DNA of 64,000 nt from Aerophototrophica crusticola (GTDB lineage Bacteria; Pseudomonadota; Alphaproteobacteria; Azospirillales; Azospirillaceae): NCBI GenBank assembly GCA_001939945.1, contig MOEB01000001.1:327595-391594 (forward strand). Direction: 5' to 3'. The translations under genes and the position numbers were made by a program. The notes beneath the pieces are model-generated. The model searched no databases. It was not told where the DNA came from and worked only from the letters and a program-made list of their open reading frames with translations. How positions within the stretch are numbered: position 1 is the stretch's first letter; every line of letters begins with the position of its first letter. Shown in pieces: positions 7,927 to 15,912 of this stretch.

Positions 7927-8597
7927 CCGTACACCCGCCGGATGATCCGGGGCGGCACGCCCGCATACCACAGGGACAGGCAGGCCAGGTTGCGGGCGGA
8001 GCGGGCCCACCAGCCATCCCGCCGCCATTTCTCGGCACTGGTCACCGCCGCCACTGGCAACCCCACCAGCCGATCCCGCCCGAGCCGTCGCACCAGATCC
8101 ACATCCTCCATCAGCGGCAAGGGCCGGAACCCGCCGACGGCGTCATACAGCGCCCGCGAGACCAGCAGCCCCTGGTCACCATAGGGCAGGGCCAGCGCCC
8201 GGCAGCGCCAGGCCACCATCCGCTCCAGCCGCCGCGCCTGCGGCCCCGGGTCGTCCAGGGCGAAGCGGAAATGGGCGGCGCGGCCCTGCTTCGCCGGGTC
8301 GGCCACATACCCCGCCACCGCCGCGGCCCAGCCCGGCTCCAGCCGCGTGTCCGCGTGCAGGAACAGCAGCCAGTCCCCCCGGGCCGCCCCGGCGCCAGCC
8401 GAGAGTTGCACCCCCCGCCCACGGGCAACCGGCAGGACCCGGGCGCCGGCGGAGTCGGCCAGGGCCGTGGTGCCATCGGTTGAGCCCCCATCGGCCACCA
8501 GCACCTCCACCGGGCGCGGCCGCCATGCCTCCAGCGCCGCCAGGGTGGCGGGCAGGGTGGTGGCGGCGTTCAGGGTGGGGATGATGATGCTCAGCAT
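7923..8597 (-). CDS. TIGR04283-type family 2 glycosyltransferase
   Basis: A 224-residue GT-A enzyme of glycosyltransferase family 2. It begins LSIIIPTLNAA, has VEVLVADGGSTDGT for nucleotide-sugar binding, LLFLHADTRL as the DXD-like metal site, and PLMEDVDLVRRL near the C-terminus. The ATG at 8597 is chosen because homology starts there, although an upstream GTG at 8627 is in frame and neither has a strong ribosome site. It overlaps the following TIGR04282-like gene by 4 nt, and the pair is commonly found together. The product is probably a glycolipid or glycan intermediate, which is inference. Confidence 0.88.
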   Translation of the reverse strand: MLSIIIPTLNAATTLPATLAALEAWRPRPVEVLVADGGSTDGTTALADSAGARVLPVARGRGVQLSAGAGAARGDWLLFLHADTRLEPGWAAAVAGYVADPAKQGRAAHFRFALDDPGPQARRLERMVAWRCRALALPYGDQGLLVSRALYDAVGGFRPLPLMEDVDLVRRLGRDRLVGLPVAAVTSAEKWRRDGWWARSARNLACLSLWYAGVPPRIIRRVYG

Positions 8598-8826
8598 GGG
8601 CCGGGGCAGGTGGCTTGGCGGCGGCACTCTAGCGCCTGATGCCCCACCCGTCCTCCCTGTCCTGATGAGGCTCCCGCGCTCGTGAAGGGGGTTGTGTCAA
8701 ATGCTCTGGGAAGTCCCCTCGCCATTGAAGCCCCTTGCGAAAACGGGTAACGATTCGCCCCGACTAGGCCGGACGGGCTAACCCGGTCCGCGGCCGCCCC
8801 GAGGGCGCTTGAGGAGAGCGAGAGGC

Positions 8827-9678
8827 ATGACCCGGACCTTCATCTCGATGGCCAAGACCGGCGGCCAGGGCAAGACCCTGGTGGCGCAGATGCTTGTGCT
8901 CCAGCATGAGCGGAAGGGCGTGCCCACCAAGCTGGCCGCCGCCGACAGCGACAGCCTGAACCAGCGCTCCAAGTTCGGCCGCCTGTTCACCAACGTGAAG
9001 GAGCTGGGCATCGGGGAGGAGCTGACCAAGATCAAGACCTCCACCGACCCCAACCTGGCCATCAAGTATTGGGACGAGTTCGGTCGCACCCTTCTGGACG
9101 GCGGCACCGTCATCGACGTGGGTGCCAACGTGGCGTCGGAGCTGTTCGCCTGGGCGGAGGCGCGCAACGCCGGCAGCCTGCTGCGCCGCCGCAACTCCGC
9201 CCCCATCGACCTGGTGGTGGCCACCAAGGCGGAGGGGCAGGCCATCGACGATGCCCGCGCCCTGATCCAGTACAGCTTCGACAAGCAGGAATGGCTGCCC
9301 ATCGCCCGCCGGTTCGTCATCCTGAACGAGGTGGCCGGCGGGTTCGAGCGGTATGAGAACGACCCCGCCTTCAAGAAGCTGAAGGCGTTCCAGAGCATGG
9401 GCGTGCATGTCATCCGCATGAAGCGCTGCGAGTCCGACATCTGGGCCTTGCTGGAGAAGGAGCTGATCTCCGTCCGCGACGCGCTGAAGCTGACCGAGGT
9501 GGATCTGGAGAAGCGGTTCGGCATCGATGTCTGGACCGGCCATGGCGGCCTGACCGACCTGCGCGCCTGGGCGGACGAGACCCTGGCCGCCTTCGACTCC
9601 GTGGGCCTGACCCCGGTTCGGGAGAAGGCGGAGCCCGCCCCCGCGCCGGTGGAGGCCGTGGGCGCGGGGTGTGCCTGA
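8827..9678 (+). CDS. ParA/MinD-superfamily P-loop ATPase of unknown role
   Basis: A 283-residue protein with a deviant Walker A motif close to the N-terminus (FISMAKTGGQGKT), the signature Lys being in KTGGQGKT. A further hydrophobic strand VIDVGANVASEL fits a Walker B or switch region, and LVVATK and RRFVILNEV follow as typical core strands. The DPQG motif of true ParA is absent, so this is a divergent SIMIBI-class ATPase rather than a partition protein. A GGAGAG ribosome site precedes the ATG at 8827. No ParB-like gene is adjacent. A strong terminator follows at 9744-9773. Confidence 0.75.
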   Translation: MTRTFISMAKTGGQGKTLVAQMLVLQHERKGVPTKLAAADSDSLNQRSKFGRLFTNVKELGIGEELTKIKTSTDPNLAIKYWDEFGRTLLDGGTVIDVGANVASELFAWAEARNAGSLLRRRNSAPIDLVVATKAEGQAIDDARALIQYSFDKQEWLPIARRFVILNEVAGGFERYENDPAFKKLKAFQSMGVHVIRMKRCESDIWALLEKELISVRDALKLTEVDLEKRFGIDVWTGHGGLTDLRAWADETLAAFDSVGLTPVREKAEPAPAPVEAVGAGCA

Positions 9679-9743
9679 CGGGGCCCGTTCCCATGTCTGA
9701 ACCATGACCCTCGCGGTCAGGCGGCATGTCCATTACATCTAGG

Positions 9744-9773
9744 GGGCCCCTGCCAAGCCGGCGGGGGCCCTTT
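9744..9773 (+). terminator. Intrinsic terminator after the ParA-like gene
   Basis: Arms 9744-9754 and 9760-9770 form an 11-bp, almost all G-C stem with a 5-nt loop, followed by TTT. It separates the ATPase gene from ftsE. Confidence 0.75.
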
Positions 9774-9811
9774 GGCATTCCAGGTGCCCGCCTCGGGGGC
9801 AGGGGGACGGT

Positions 9812-10516
9812 TTGGTCCGGTTCGAGAATGTCGGCCTGCGCTATGGCAACGGGCCGGAAGTGCTGCGCGACGTCAGCTTCCACCTGCAGCCGGGCTCCTT
9901 CCACTTCCTGGTGGGCCCGACGGGTGCGGGCAAGTCCAGCCTGCTGAAGCTGCTCTACCTGTCCGAACGACCCTCCCGCGGCATGGTCACCCTGTTCGGC
10001 CAAGCCCTGTCCAAGACGCCCCGGTCGCAACTGGCGGAGCTGCGGCGCAAGATCGGCGTGGTCTTCCAGGATTTCCGCCTGCTGGACCACATGACCGTCT
10101 TCGACAACGTGGCCCTGCCGCTCCGCATCGCCGGCACGCCGGAGAAGAAGGTGCAGGAGATGGTCAGCGACCTCGTGGCCTGGGTCGGGCTGGAGGAGAA
10201 GATGCACGCCCTGCCGCCGACCCTGTCCGGCGGGCAGAAGCAGTTGGTCGCCATCGCCCGCGCCGTCATCACCAGCCCCAAGCTGATCGTGGCGGATGAA
10301 CCCACCGGCAACATCGACCGGGAGATGTCGTACAGGATCATGCGGCTGTTCATCGAGATGAACAAGCTGGGCAGCACGGTGGTCGTCGCCACCCACGACA
10401 TGTACCTGGTGGACCGCATGAAGCGCCCGGTCATGGAACTGCATGAGGGCAAGCTGCTGGAGGCGAGCTGGTGGCTGACCCCCGGCGAGGCCCAGGAAAT
10501 GCCGGACTTCGCTTGA
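9812..10516 (+). CDS. ftsE: Cell-division ATP-binding protein FtsE
   Basis: A 234-residue ABC ATPase. Walker A is GPTGAGKSS, the Q loop is VVFQDFRLLDHMTVFDNVALPL (an FtsE hallmark), the signature is LSGGQKQL and Walker B is LIVADEPTGNID. FtsE normally binds FtsX and relays ATP hydrolysis to periplasmic peptidoglycan hydrolases. The start is a TTG at 9812 behind AGGGGGA. The oddity is the neighbourhood: no FtsX-type permease follows. The next gene is an ABC-2 permease 87 nt downstream, behind a hairpin. The protein either works with an ftsX located elsewhere or has been recruited by the ABC-2 protein. Confidence 0.88.
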   Translation: MVRFENVGLRYGNGPEVLRDVSFHLQPGSFHFLVGPTGAGKSSLLKLLYLSERPSRGMVTLFGQALSKTPRSQLAELRRKIGVVFQDFRLLDHMTVFDNVALPLRIAGTPEKKVQEMVSDLVAWVGLEEKMHALPPTLSGGQKQLVAIARAVITSPKLIVADEPTGNIDREMSYRIMRLFIEMNKLGSTVVVATHDMYLVDRMKRPVMELHEGKLLEASWWLTPGEAQEMPDFA

Positions 10517-10523
10517 TACCCGC

Positions 10524-10551
10524 GGCCGTTGGTCGTGACCGATCAACGGCC
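10524..10551 (+). terminator. Hairpin between ftsE and the ABC-2 permease gene
   Basis: GGCCGTTG (10524-10531) pairs perfectly with CAACGGCC (10544-10551), extendable by three pairs with one mismatch. There is no T-run, so it could be a weak terminator, an attenuator or an mRNA-stability element. Confidence 0.4.
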
Positions 10552-10603
10552 CCTCAGGCGCCCCCGCTTGCCGAAGGGGCATGGCTGGTCTAAGTGACAG
10601 GCC

Positions 10604-11482
10604 ATGACCGCTGACCCAGCCCCCGGATACCGCGCCCCGCCGTTGCCCGACGTGGCGGCCTTTTCCTATGACCGCGGCGACCGCAGCCCGGGTGCGGTCC
10701 GGCGCATCTGGGCCATGGTCCTGCGCAACTGGTTCCTGATCCGCACCTCCTGGCCGCGCATGCTGGAGCTTTGCTACTGGCCCACGGTCCAGCTCCTGAT
10801 CTGGGGGTTCCTGTCCCAGTTCCTCCGCACCAACAGCAGCTATGTGGCCCAGGCGGTGGGCGTGCTGGTGGGGGCGGTGCTGCTGTGGGAGGTGCTGGTC
10901 CGCACCCAGATCGGCATGAGCGTCACGTTCCTGGAGGAACTCTGGAGCCGCAACCTGGGCAATCTGTTCGTCAGCCCGCTGCGGCCCTGGGAATGGGTGG
11001 CGTCCCTGGTGGTCCTGGCGTGGCTGCGGGTGCTGATCGGCCTGTCCCTGCCCATCTTCCTCGCCATGCCCCTGTTCGGCTTCTCCATCTTTGATCTGGG
11101 ATTCCCGCTGATCGGCTTCTTCGCCAACCTCATGCTGATGGGCATCACCATCGGCCTCATCACCTCGGGCCTGATCCTGCGCAACGGCCTGGGGGCGGAG
11201 GGGCTGGCCTGGATGGCGGTGTTCGTGCTGGCGCCCGTCTCGGCCGTCTATTACCCCGTCTCCTCACTGCCCCTGGTGGTGCAGTACATCTCGCTGGCCC
11301 TGCCCAGCACCCATGTGTTCGAGGGCATGCGGTCCGTCCTGTTCGGGCAGGGGATGCGCTGGGACCACCTTGGCTGGGCCGTCCTGTTGAACCTTCTCTA
11401 CGGGGCCCTGGCCGTCCTATACTTCCTCTCCGCCTTCCGCGACGCGCGCCAGCGCGGTGCCCTGCTGCAGGCGGGCGAATGA
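10604..11482 (+). CDS. ABC-2 type transporter permease
   Basis: A 292-residue inner-membrane permease of the ABC-2 family. After a 40-residue cytoplasmic N-terminus there are about six hydrophobic segments, starting with ELCYWPTVQLLIWGFLSQFL, and a final segment near LLNLLYGALAVLYFLSAF. ABC-2 permeases export polysaccharides, lipids or drugs together with a separate ATPase. No canonical ABC-2 ATPase is adjacent; the only ATPase next to it is FtsE. The ATG at 10604 follows AAGTGACAGGCC, with no strong ribosome site. Confidence 0.85.
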   Translation: MTADPAPGYRAPPLPDVAAFSYDRGDRSPGAVRRIWAMVLRNWFLIRTSWPRMLELCYWPTVQLLIWGFLSQFLRTNSSYVAQAVGVLVGAVLLWEVLVRTQIGMSVTFLEELWSRNLGNLFVSPLRPWEWVASLVVLAWLRVLIGLSLPIFLAMPLFGFSIFDLGFPLIGFFANLMLMGITIGLITSGLILRNGLGAEGLAWMAVFVLAPVSAVYYPVSSLPLVVQYISLALPSTHVFEGMRSVLFGQGMRWDHLGWAVLLNLLYGALAVLYFLSAFRDARQRGALLQAGE

Positions 11483-11533
11483 GGCCCAGGGTTGACCGGA
11501 CCCGGGGAGACTGCCAGGGAGGCGGCGACTGAC

Positions 11534-12007
11534 GTGAGCGGCCCGCGCAAATACGCCGTGCAGAAGCCCAAGGGCTCCAAGTGGGAGACCCTGGCCCTGG
11601 TGGATGACCTGGACGACGGCAAACAGCAGTTCCAAGTGGCGGTCAGCGAGCATGGCGCCAAGCCCATCCGCCTGATCCAGGTGGATTTCCGCAGCGACGA
11701 GGCGCTGGCCGACTTCGACTGGCGGCTGATCGAGCTGCACGACCCCAACAAGGGCAAGGGCGGCCGCCCCAAGCCCACGGTGATCGCCGGAAGCGAGCGC
11801 GCCACGCCACCCGCCCAGGCCCGCAAGCCGGTCGGCCGCCCGGGCCAGCGCCCGGCCCCGCCGCCGCGCCAGCCCACCCGCCCGGGCTCCAGCCTCCGCC
11901 CCAAGCCCGATGGGGAGAAGATCCCCATCCCCATGACCACCTACGCCGCCGCCTTCCTGTTCGGGGCACTGGCGCTGGTGTTGTGGGCCCTGTGGTTCAA
12001 GGTTTAG
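11534..12007 (+). CDS. Hypothetical tail-anchored protein
   Basis: I do not recognise a family. The 157-residue product has a charged N-terminal domain (KYAVQKPKGSKWETLALVDD and FQVAVSEHGAKPIRLIQVDF), a Pro/Arg-rich linker, and a single C-terminal membrane segment (AAAFLFGALALVLWALWF) with only three residues after it. That suggests a tail-anchored inner-membrane protein. The GTG at 11534 is preferred because AGGGAGG lies 10 nt upstream; a TTG at 11492 is also in frame. It starts 51 nt after the permease gene and may be cotranscribed with it. The stop overlaps the convergent DUF29 gene by 2 nt. Confidence 0.7.
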   Translation: MSGPRKYAVQKPKGSKWETLALVDDLDDGKQQFQVAVSEHGAKPIRLIQVDFRSDEALADFDWRLIELHDPNKGKGGRPKPTVIAGSERATPPAQARKPVGRPGQRPAPPPRQPTRPGSSLRPKPDGEKIPIPMTTYAAAFLFGALALVLWALWFKV

Positions 12008-12471
12008 CGGGAACTGTCCCCGTCTTCGGGCATCCAACCCTGCTGCAAGGTTTGATCCAGGGTGAAAGGGCAATCTTTGGGAAAGGTGACGATGGGGAGG
12101 CCAGTCTCCACTGCCGCTTCCTGGCGTGCGTCGTCGTAGGCCCAGGCAAAATCCTCAGCGATCCGGGATTTGAGGCTGGGATTCGCCCGCATATGGCTGG
12201 GGACATTGACCCGCTCTCGCCCGATCGTGACGGCCCAGCTCCGAGCCCTGCGTTGTGGCTGGTACTTCCACTTCAAAAGGTGCAGGAGGATCAGCCGCAG
12301 CATCGACCTCAACTTTGCGGCCTCCGACCTCCCCATATCCTCCAACTCCTCCGCGATGTTCGACAGGTCGGCCTCGTGAAGCCGGCCCTCGCGTATCAGG
12401 CGTGCCTGTTCCATGTACCAGGCATAGCCGTCAGCCTCGTACAGAGGTTTGTCCTTGCGGATCATGTTCAT
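12004..12471 (-). CDS. DUF29 family protein
   Basis: A 155-residue DUF29 protein. Recognisable are YEADGYAWYMEQARLIREG, the NIAEELEDMGRSE motif, LLHLLKWKYQP and the C-terminal ETGLP...FPKDCPFTLDQTL pattern. The family is abundant in cyanobacteria and some alphaproteobacteria, often multicopy, with no known biochemical role. Its helical core suggests a nucleic-acid or protein-binding scaffold. The ATG at 12471 has a GGGAGG ribosome site 9 nt upstream; a longer frame to 12597 has no support. It is convergent with the tail-anchored gene, the two stop codons overlapping. Confidence 0.88.
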   Translation of the reverse strand: MNMIRKDKPLYEADGYAWYMEQARLIREGRLHEADLSNIAEELEDMGRSEAAKLRSMLRLILLHLLKWKYQPQRRARSWAVTIGRERVNVPSHMRANPSLKSRIAEDFAWAYDDARQEAAVETGLPIVTFPKDCPFTLDQTLQQGWMPEDGDSSR

Positions 12472-12535
12472 GGGAAGCACCCTCCCGTTCCTGCGGCCAG
12501 AGGATATCACGGGCGGGGAGGGTGCGTCGCTGGGG

Positions 12536-13603
12536 TCAGTGCACGCTGCCCGCCGGGCCCGCCTTGCCGTCCGGGCCGGACACGCCAGCCTCGGCAAAGG
12601 TGGCCATGCCGGTGTGGCAGGCCAGGGCGGCCTTCAGCACCGGGATGGTCAGGGCGGCGCCCGAGGCCTCCCCCAGCCGCATGCCGAACTCGAACAGGGG
12701 CTGCTTGCCGATGGCCTGGAGCAGGCGGGTATGGCCCGGCTCGGCGCTACGGTGGGCGACGATGCAGTGGTCCAGGGCCTTCGGGTCCGCCTTGTACAAC
12801 ACGGCCGCGGCGGCGGTGCAGGCGAAGCCGTCCAGCACCACGGGCACGCGGGCGAGCCGCGCGGCGATCACGGCGCCCACGATGGCCGCCAGTTCCTGCC
12901 CGCCGACGCAACGCAGCGCCTCGAATGGGTCGGTGGCCGCCGTCGGGTTGGCGGCGAGGCCGGCGGCGACCACGGCGGCCTTGCGACGGATGCCCTCGGC
13001 ATCAACGCCGGTGCCGGGGCCCACCCAATCCTCGGCATTGCCGCCGAACAGGGCGAGGCAGAGGGCGGACGCGCTGGTGGTGTTGCCGATGCCCATCTCG
13101 CCCAAGCACAGCAGGTGCAGCCCCGGCTCCACCGCCATCATGCCATAGGCCACGGCGCGGGCGCACTCGGCCTCACCCATGGCCGGGCCCAGGGTGAAGT
13201 CAGATGTGGGGTGCTCAAGGTCCATCTCATAGACCCGCAGGTCGGCGTCCGCCGCCTTGGCCAGCTGGTTCACGGCGGCCTGGTCGTTGACGAAAGCCTG
13301 GACCATTTGCCCCGTCACCGCGGGCGGATAGGCGGAAACCCCCAGCGACGCCACCCCGTGCGCCCCGGCGAAGACGGCAATGCGGGGATGGGTCAGCTCC
13401 GGTGGGGTGCGGCCCTGCCAGGCGGCCAGCCACTCCACCAGCGTTTCCAGCCGGCCCAGGCTGCCCCGCGGCTTCAGCAGGTTGGACTCCCGCTGCACGG
13501 CGGCGGTGGCCGCCTCCAGGTCCGGGCCCGGCAGTTCCGGCAGCACGCGGCGGATCTCGTCCAGGGTGGGGGTGTCGTCGGCAGCCATGTCGGTCTCAAC
13601 CAT
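12536..13603 (-). CDS. cobT: Nicotinate-nucleotide-dimethylbenzimidazole phosphoribosyltransferase
   Basis: CobT makes alpha-ribazole phosphate from dimethylbenzimidazole and nicotinate mononucleotide, providing the lower ligand of cobalamin. The 355 residues show the usual landmarks: ESNLLKPRGSLGRLE near the N-terminus, VFAGAHGVA, LGEMGIGNTTSA, GPGTG and the C-terminal AHRSAEPGH segment, followed by the catalytic GMRLGEASGAA motif with its Glu. The start is uncertain between ATG 13603 and ATG 13588, and neither has a clear ribosome site. It is divergent from cobS-cobC across 95 nt, so the loop-assembly genes share a control region. Confidence 0.95.
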   Translation of the reverse strand: MVETDMAADDTPTLDEIRRVLPELPGPDLEAATAAVQRESNLLKPRGSLGRLETLVEWLAAWQGRTPPELTHPRIAVFAGAHGVASLGVSAYPPAVTGQMVQAFVNDQAAVNQLAKAADADLRVYEMDLEHPTSDFTLGPAMGEAECARAVAYGMMAVEPGLHLLCLGEMGIGNTTSASALCLALFGGNAEDWVGPGTGVDAEGIRRKAAVVAAGLAANPTAATDPFEALRCVGGQELAAIVGAVIAARLARVPVVLDGFACTAAAAVLYKADPKALDHCIVAHRSAEPGHTRLLQAIGKQPLFEFGMRLGEASGAALTIPVLKAALACHTGMATFAEAGVSGPDGKAGPAGSVH

Positions 13604-13698
13604 CGTCGGTCATGGAATGGGGCGGCGCCGGGCCGTGGCTACCACTTGCGGCAGCGACGACCCTGGCGGCTGGGCCGGCTCTCCCGTATACCGTTGGG

Positions 13699-14508
13699 AT
13701 GAGCGACGCAACCCGGCCGCAGCGCCCCTCCGCCCTCGCGGAGTTCACGGCAGCCCTGATCTTCCTCACCCGCCTGCCCATCCCCTGGCGCGGCGCCTGG
13801 CCCGACGACCTTGACCGGCGGGCCCTGGCTTGGTTCCCCATCGTCGGCGCCCTGATCGGGGCGGCGGGGGGCTTGGCCTATTGGGCGCTGGGCGGGTTGG
13901 GACTGCCGCCGGCCCTGGCGGCGCTGCTGACCGTGGCCGGCCTGATGCTGCTGACCGGCGCGCTGCACGAGGACGGTCTGGCCGACGTGGCCGACGGCTT
14001 CGGCGGCGGGCGGGACAAGGCGCGCAAGCTGGAGATCATGAAGGACAGCCGCGTCGGCACCTATGGCGCCGCGGCGCTGGTGCTGGCCCTGGCAACCCGG
14101 TTGGCGGCCCTGTCTGCCATCGCGCACCCCCGGTCCGTGGCCCTGGCCCTGATCGGGGCCCATGCCTTCAGCCGCGGGCTGCTGCCCCTGCTGAAACTGG
14201 CCCTGCCGGACGCGCGGGGCACCGGCCTGTCGGCCGCCACGGGCAAGCCGGACAGCGCCCGCGCCCTGGCGGCGCTTGTGGTGGGCTTCGTCTTCGCCGC
14301 CACCTGCCTGGGCAAGCTGGCCCTGCCGGGCGGTGGGTCCATGGGCCTGCTGGTCATGGCCGTCGCGGCCGGGGCGGTGGCGCTGATGGGCTGGATCGCG
14401 CACCGGCAGGTGGGCGGGGTGACGGGGGATGTGCTGGGCGCGTCGCAGCAGCTTTCGGAGCTTGCCTTCCTGGTGGGCATCGTCGCCGCCATGGGACAAG
14501 CCGGGTGA
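13699..14508 (+). CDS. cobS: Adenosylcobinamide-GDP ribazoletransferase (cobalamin synthase)
   Basis: This integral membrane enzyme joins adenosylcobinamide-GDP to alpha-ribazole (phosphate). The 269 residues contain FLTRLPIP near the N-terminus, the conserved acidic motif HEDGLADVADGFGGG, the KDSRVGTYG motif and multiple hydrophobic segments. The last segment contains GGVTGDVLGASQQLSE, typical of CobS. The ATG at 13699 is the natural start; the frame stays open far upstream, but that part is antisense to cobT. The TGA overlaps the GTG of cobC by 4 nt. Confidence 0.95.
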   Translation: MSDATRPQRPSALAEFTAALIFLTRLPIPWRGAWPDDLDRRALAWFPIVGALIGAAGGLAYWALGGLGLPPALAALLTVAGLMLLTGALHEDGLADVADGFGGGRDKARKLEIMKDSRVGTYGAAALVLALATRLAALSAIAHPRSVALALIGAHAFSRGLLPLLKLALPDARGTGLSAATGKPDSARALAALVVGFVFAATCLGKLALPGGGSMGLLVMAVAAGAVALMGWIAHRQVGGVTGDVLGASQQLSELAFLVGIVAAMGQAG

Positions 14509-15125
14509 GCGCGATTGTCACCCGCTGGTGGTGGGTGCGCCATGCCCCCATCGACGCGCCATCCGGCACCATCGCCGGCCGCCTGGACCTGCCCGCGGAC
14601 CTGACGGACACGGGCGCCGTGGCGGCCATGGCGGCGCGCCTGCCGTTTGAGGCCTTGTGGCTGACCACCCCGTTGCGCCGCTGCCGCGACACCGCCCGCG
14701 CGCTGATGGACGCAAAGGGGGAAGGGTTGCCGCTTCAGGTCGTGCCGGAGCTGACGGAACAGGATTTCGGCCGCTGGCAGGGCCGCACCCATGCCGACCT
14801 GTCGGCGGAGGAGCCCGAGGCCGTCGCCGCCTTCTGGCAGGCCCCCGCGACGGCCACCCCGCCGGAGGGGGAGAGCTTCGCCGGGCTGGTTACCCGCACC
14901 GCCGCGGCGGTGGAGGCGCTGACCGGCCGCCATTGTGGGCGGGACATCGTCATGGTCGGCCATGCCGGGCCGATCCGGGCCGCCCTGGGCCATGCGCTGG
15001 GCCTGCCGCCGGAGCGTATGCTGGCCCTGTCGGTGGATTGCCTGCACCTGACCCGCCTGGACCATATCGCCGGGGAGGGGCCGGGCACCTGGCGGCTTAC
15101 CGCGGCCAACATTCCGCCCCGGTGA
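14505..15125 (+). CDS. cobC: Histidine phosphatase, probable alpha-ribazole phosphatase
   Basis: A 206-residue member of the histidine phosphatase superfamily. The catalytic motif appears as VRHAPID (RHxP instead of the RHG of mutases), with further residues at PLRRCRDTA, the acidic ELTEQDFGRWQG and the second catalytic His in VMVGHAGPIRA. Starting at the GTG overlapping the cobS stop (GTGA), it is almost certainly coupled to cobS. That context supports removal of the 5'-phosphate from alpha-ribazole phosphate or the final cobalamin 5'-phosphate, as for CobC. Family alone would not fix the substrate. Confidence 0.85.
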   Translation: MSAIVTRWWWVRHAPIDAPSGTIAGRLDLPADLTDTGAVAAMAARLPFEALWLTTPLRRCRDTARALMDAKGEGLPLQVVPELTEQDFGRWQGRTHADLSAEEPEAVAAFWQAPATATPPEGESFAGLVTRTAAAVEALTGRHCGRDIVMVGHAGPIRAALGHALGLPPERMLALSVDCLHLTRLDHIAGEGPGTWRLTAANIPPR

Positions 15126-15233
15126 TGCCGCGATCGGCTTCTACGATCGCGTGTCTGGGCGTTGCCGTCCAGATGTGGTAGGCAAATGCGCGAGCTACGC
15201 AACGCATAGTCCGTTTGATCGGGGAGGTTTGGG

Positions 15234-15911
15234 ATGAGGCGGTTCGGGGCTGCCCTGTTGGGTCTGGTGCTTGCGGTGGTGGCGTTCGCGCGCCCGGCGC
15301 ACGCGCTGAGCGAGCCGGAGCTGCTGGTGGAGCGGGCCCGGGTCACGGCGCTGACCCTGCTGACCGACCCGGAGTACCAGAACCTGAAGGGCTTGGTGGG
15401 CCGGGCCCGTGCCGTGCTGATCCTGCCCAACGTGATCCAGGCGGGCTTCTTCCTGGGCGGCGGCGGCGGAACCGGCGTGATGGTGGCCCGCGGCGACGAC
15501 GGCGCCTGGTCCGGCCCCGCCTTCTACACCATGGCGGAGGCCAGCTTCGGCCTGCAGTTCGGTGGGCAAAGCTCGGAGATGATCCTGGTGATCATGACCC
15601 AGAAGGGCCTGGACGCCATCATGGACCGCAAGTTCAAGCTGGGCGCCGACGCCAATGTCGCCATCGGCGAGCTTGGCACCGGCGTCGGCGCCGCCTATGG
15701 CGTGGGCCTGTCGGCGGACGTGTATGTCTATGCCAAATCGTCCGGCCTGTTCGGCGGAATGGCGGTGGAGGGCAGCGTCATCACCCCGCGGCAGGAGTTC
15801 AACGACACCTTCTACGGCCAGAAGACCAGCCCCGAATCCATCCTGGTCCGCCGCCAGTTCTTCCGGCCCGAGGCCCAGGCCCTGGCCGCGGCGCTGAGCC
15901 CGCGGTCATAA
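15234..15911 (+). CDS. Exported SYLF-domain (YSC84-like) lipid-binding protein
   Basis: A 225-residue protein with an N-terminal signal peptide (hydrophobic segment to about residue 24, cleavage near AHA-L). The remainder is one SYLF/DUF500 domain: LKGLVGRARAVLILPNV, the glycine-rich GGGGGTGVMVARGDDGAW, FGGQSSEMILVIM and GVGAAYGVGLSADVYVYAKSSGLFGG. SYLF proteins bind phosphoinositides in eukaryotes; bacterial members are periplasmic and poorly understood. A GGGGAGG ribosome site precedes the ATG. The stop lies one base from the convergent cobD stop. Confidence 0.9.
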   Translation: MRRFGAALLGLVLAVVAFARPAHALSEPELLVERARVTALTLLTDPEYQNLKGLVGRARAVLILPNVIQAGFFLGGGGGTGVMVARGDDGAWSGPAFYTMAEASFGLQFGGQSSEMILVIMTQKGLDAIMDRKFKLGADANVAIGELGTGVGAAYGVGLSADVYVYAKSSGLFGGMAVEGSVITPRQEFNDTFYGQKTSPESILVRRQFFRPEAQALAAALSPRS

Positions 15912-15912
15912 A

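Noticed and set aside
12472-12597. N-terminal extension of the DUF29 protein
   Set aside because: Composition is Arg/Ala-rich, a good ribosome site lies directly before ATG 12471, and DUF29 homology starts there.
13604-13698. Cobalamin riboswitch between cobT and cobS
   Set aside because: Only 95 nt, and no B12-box-like sequence seen.
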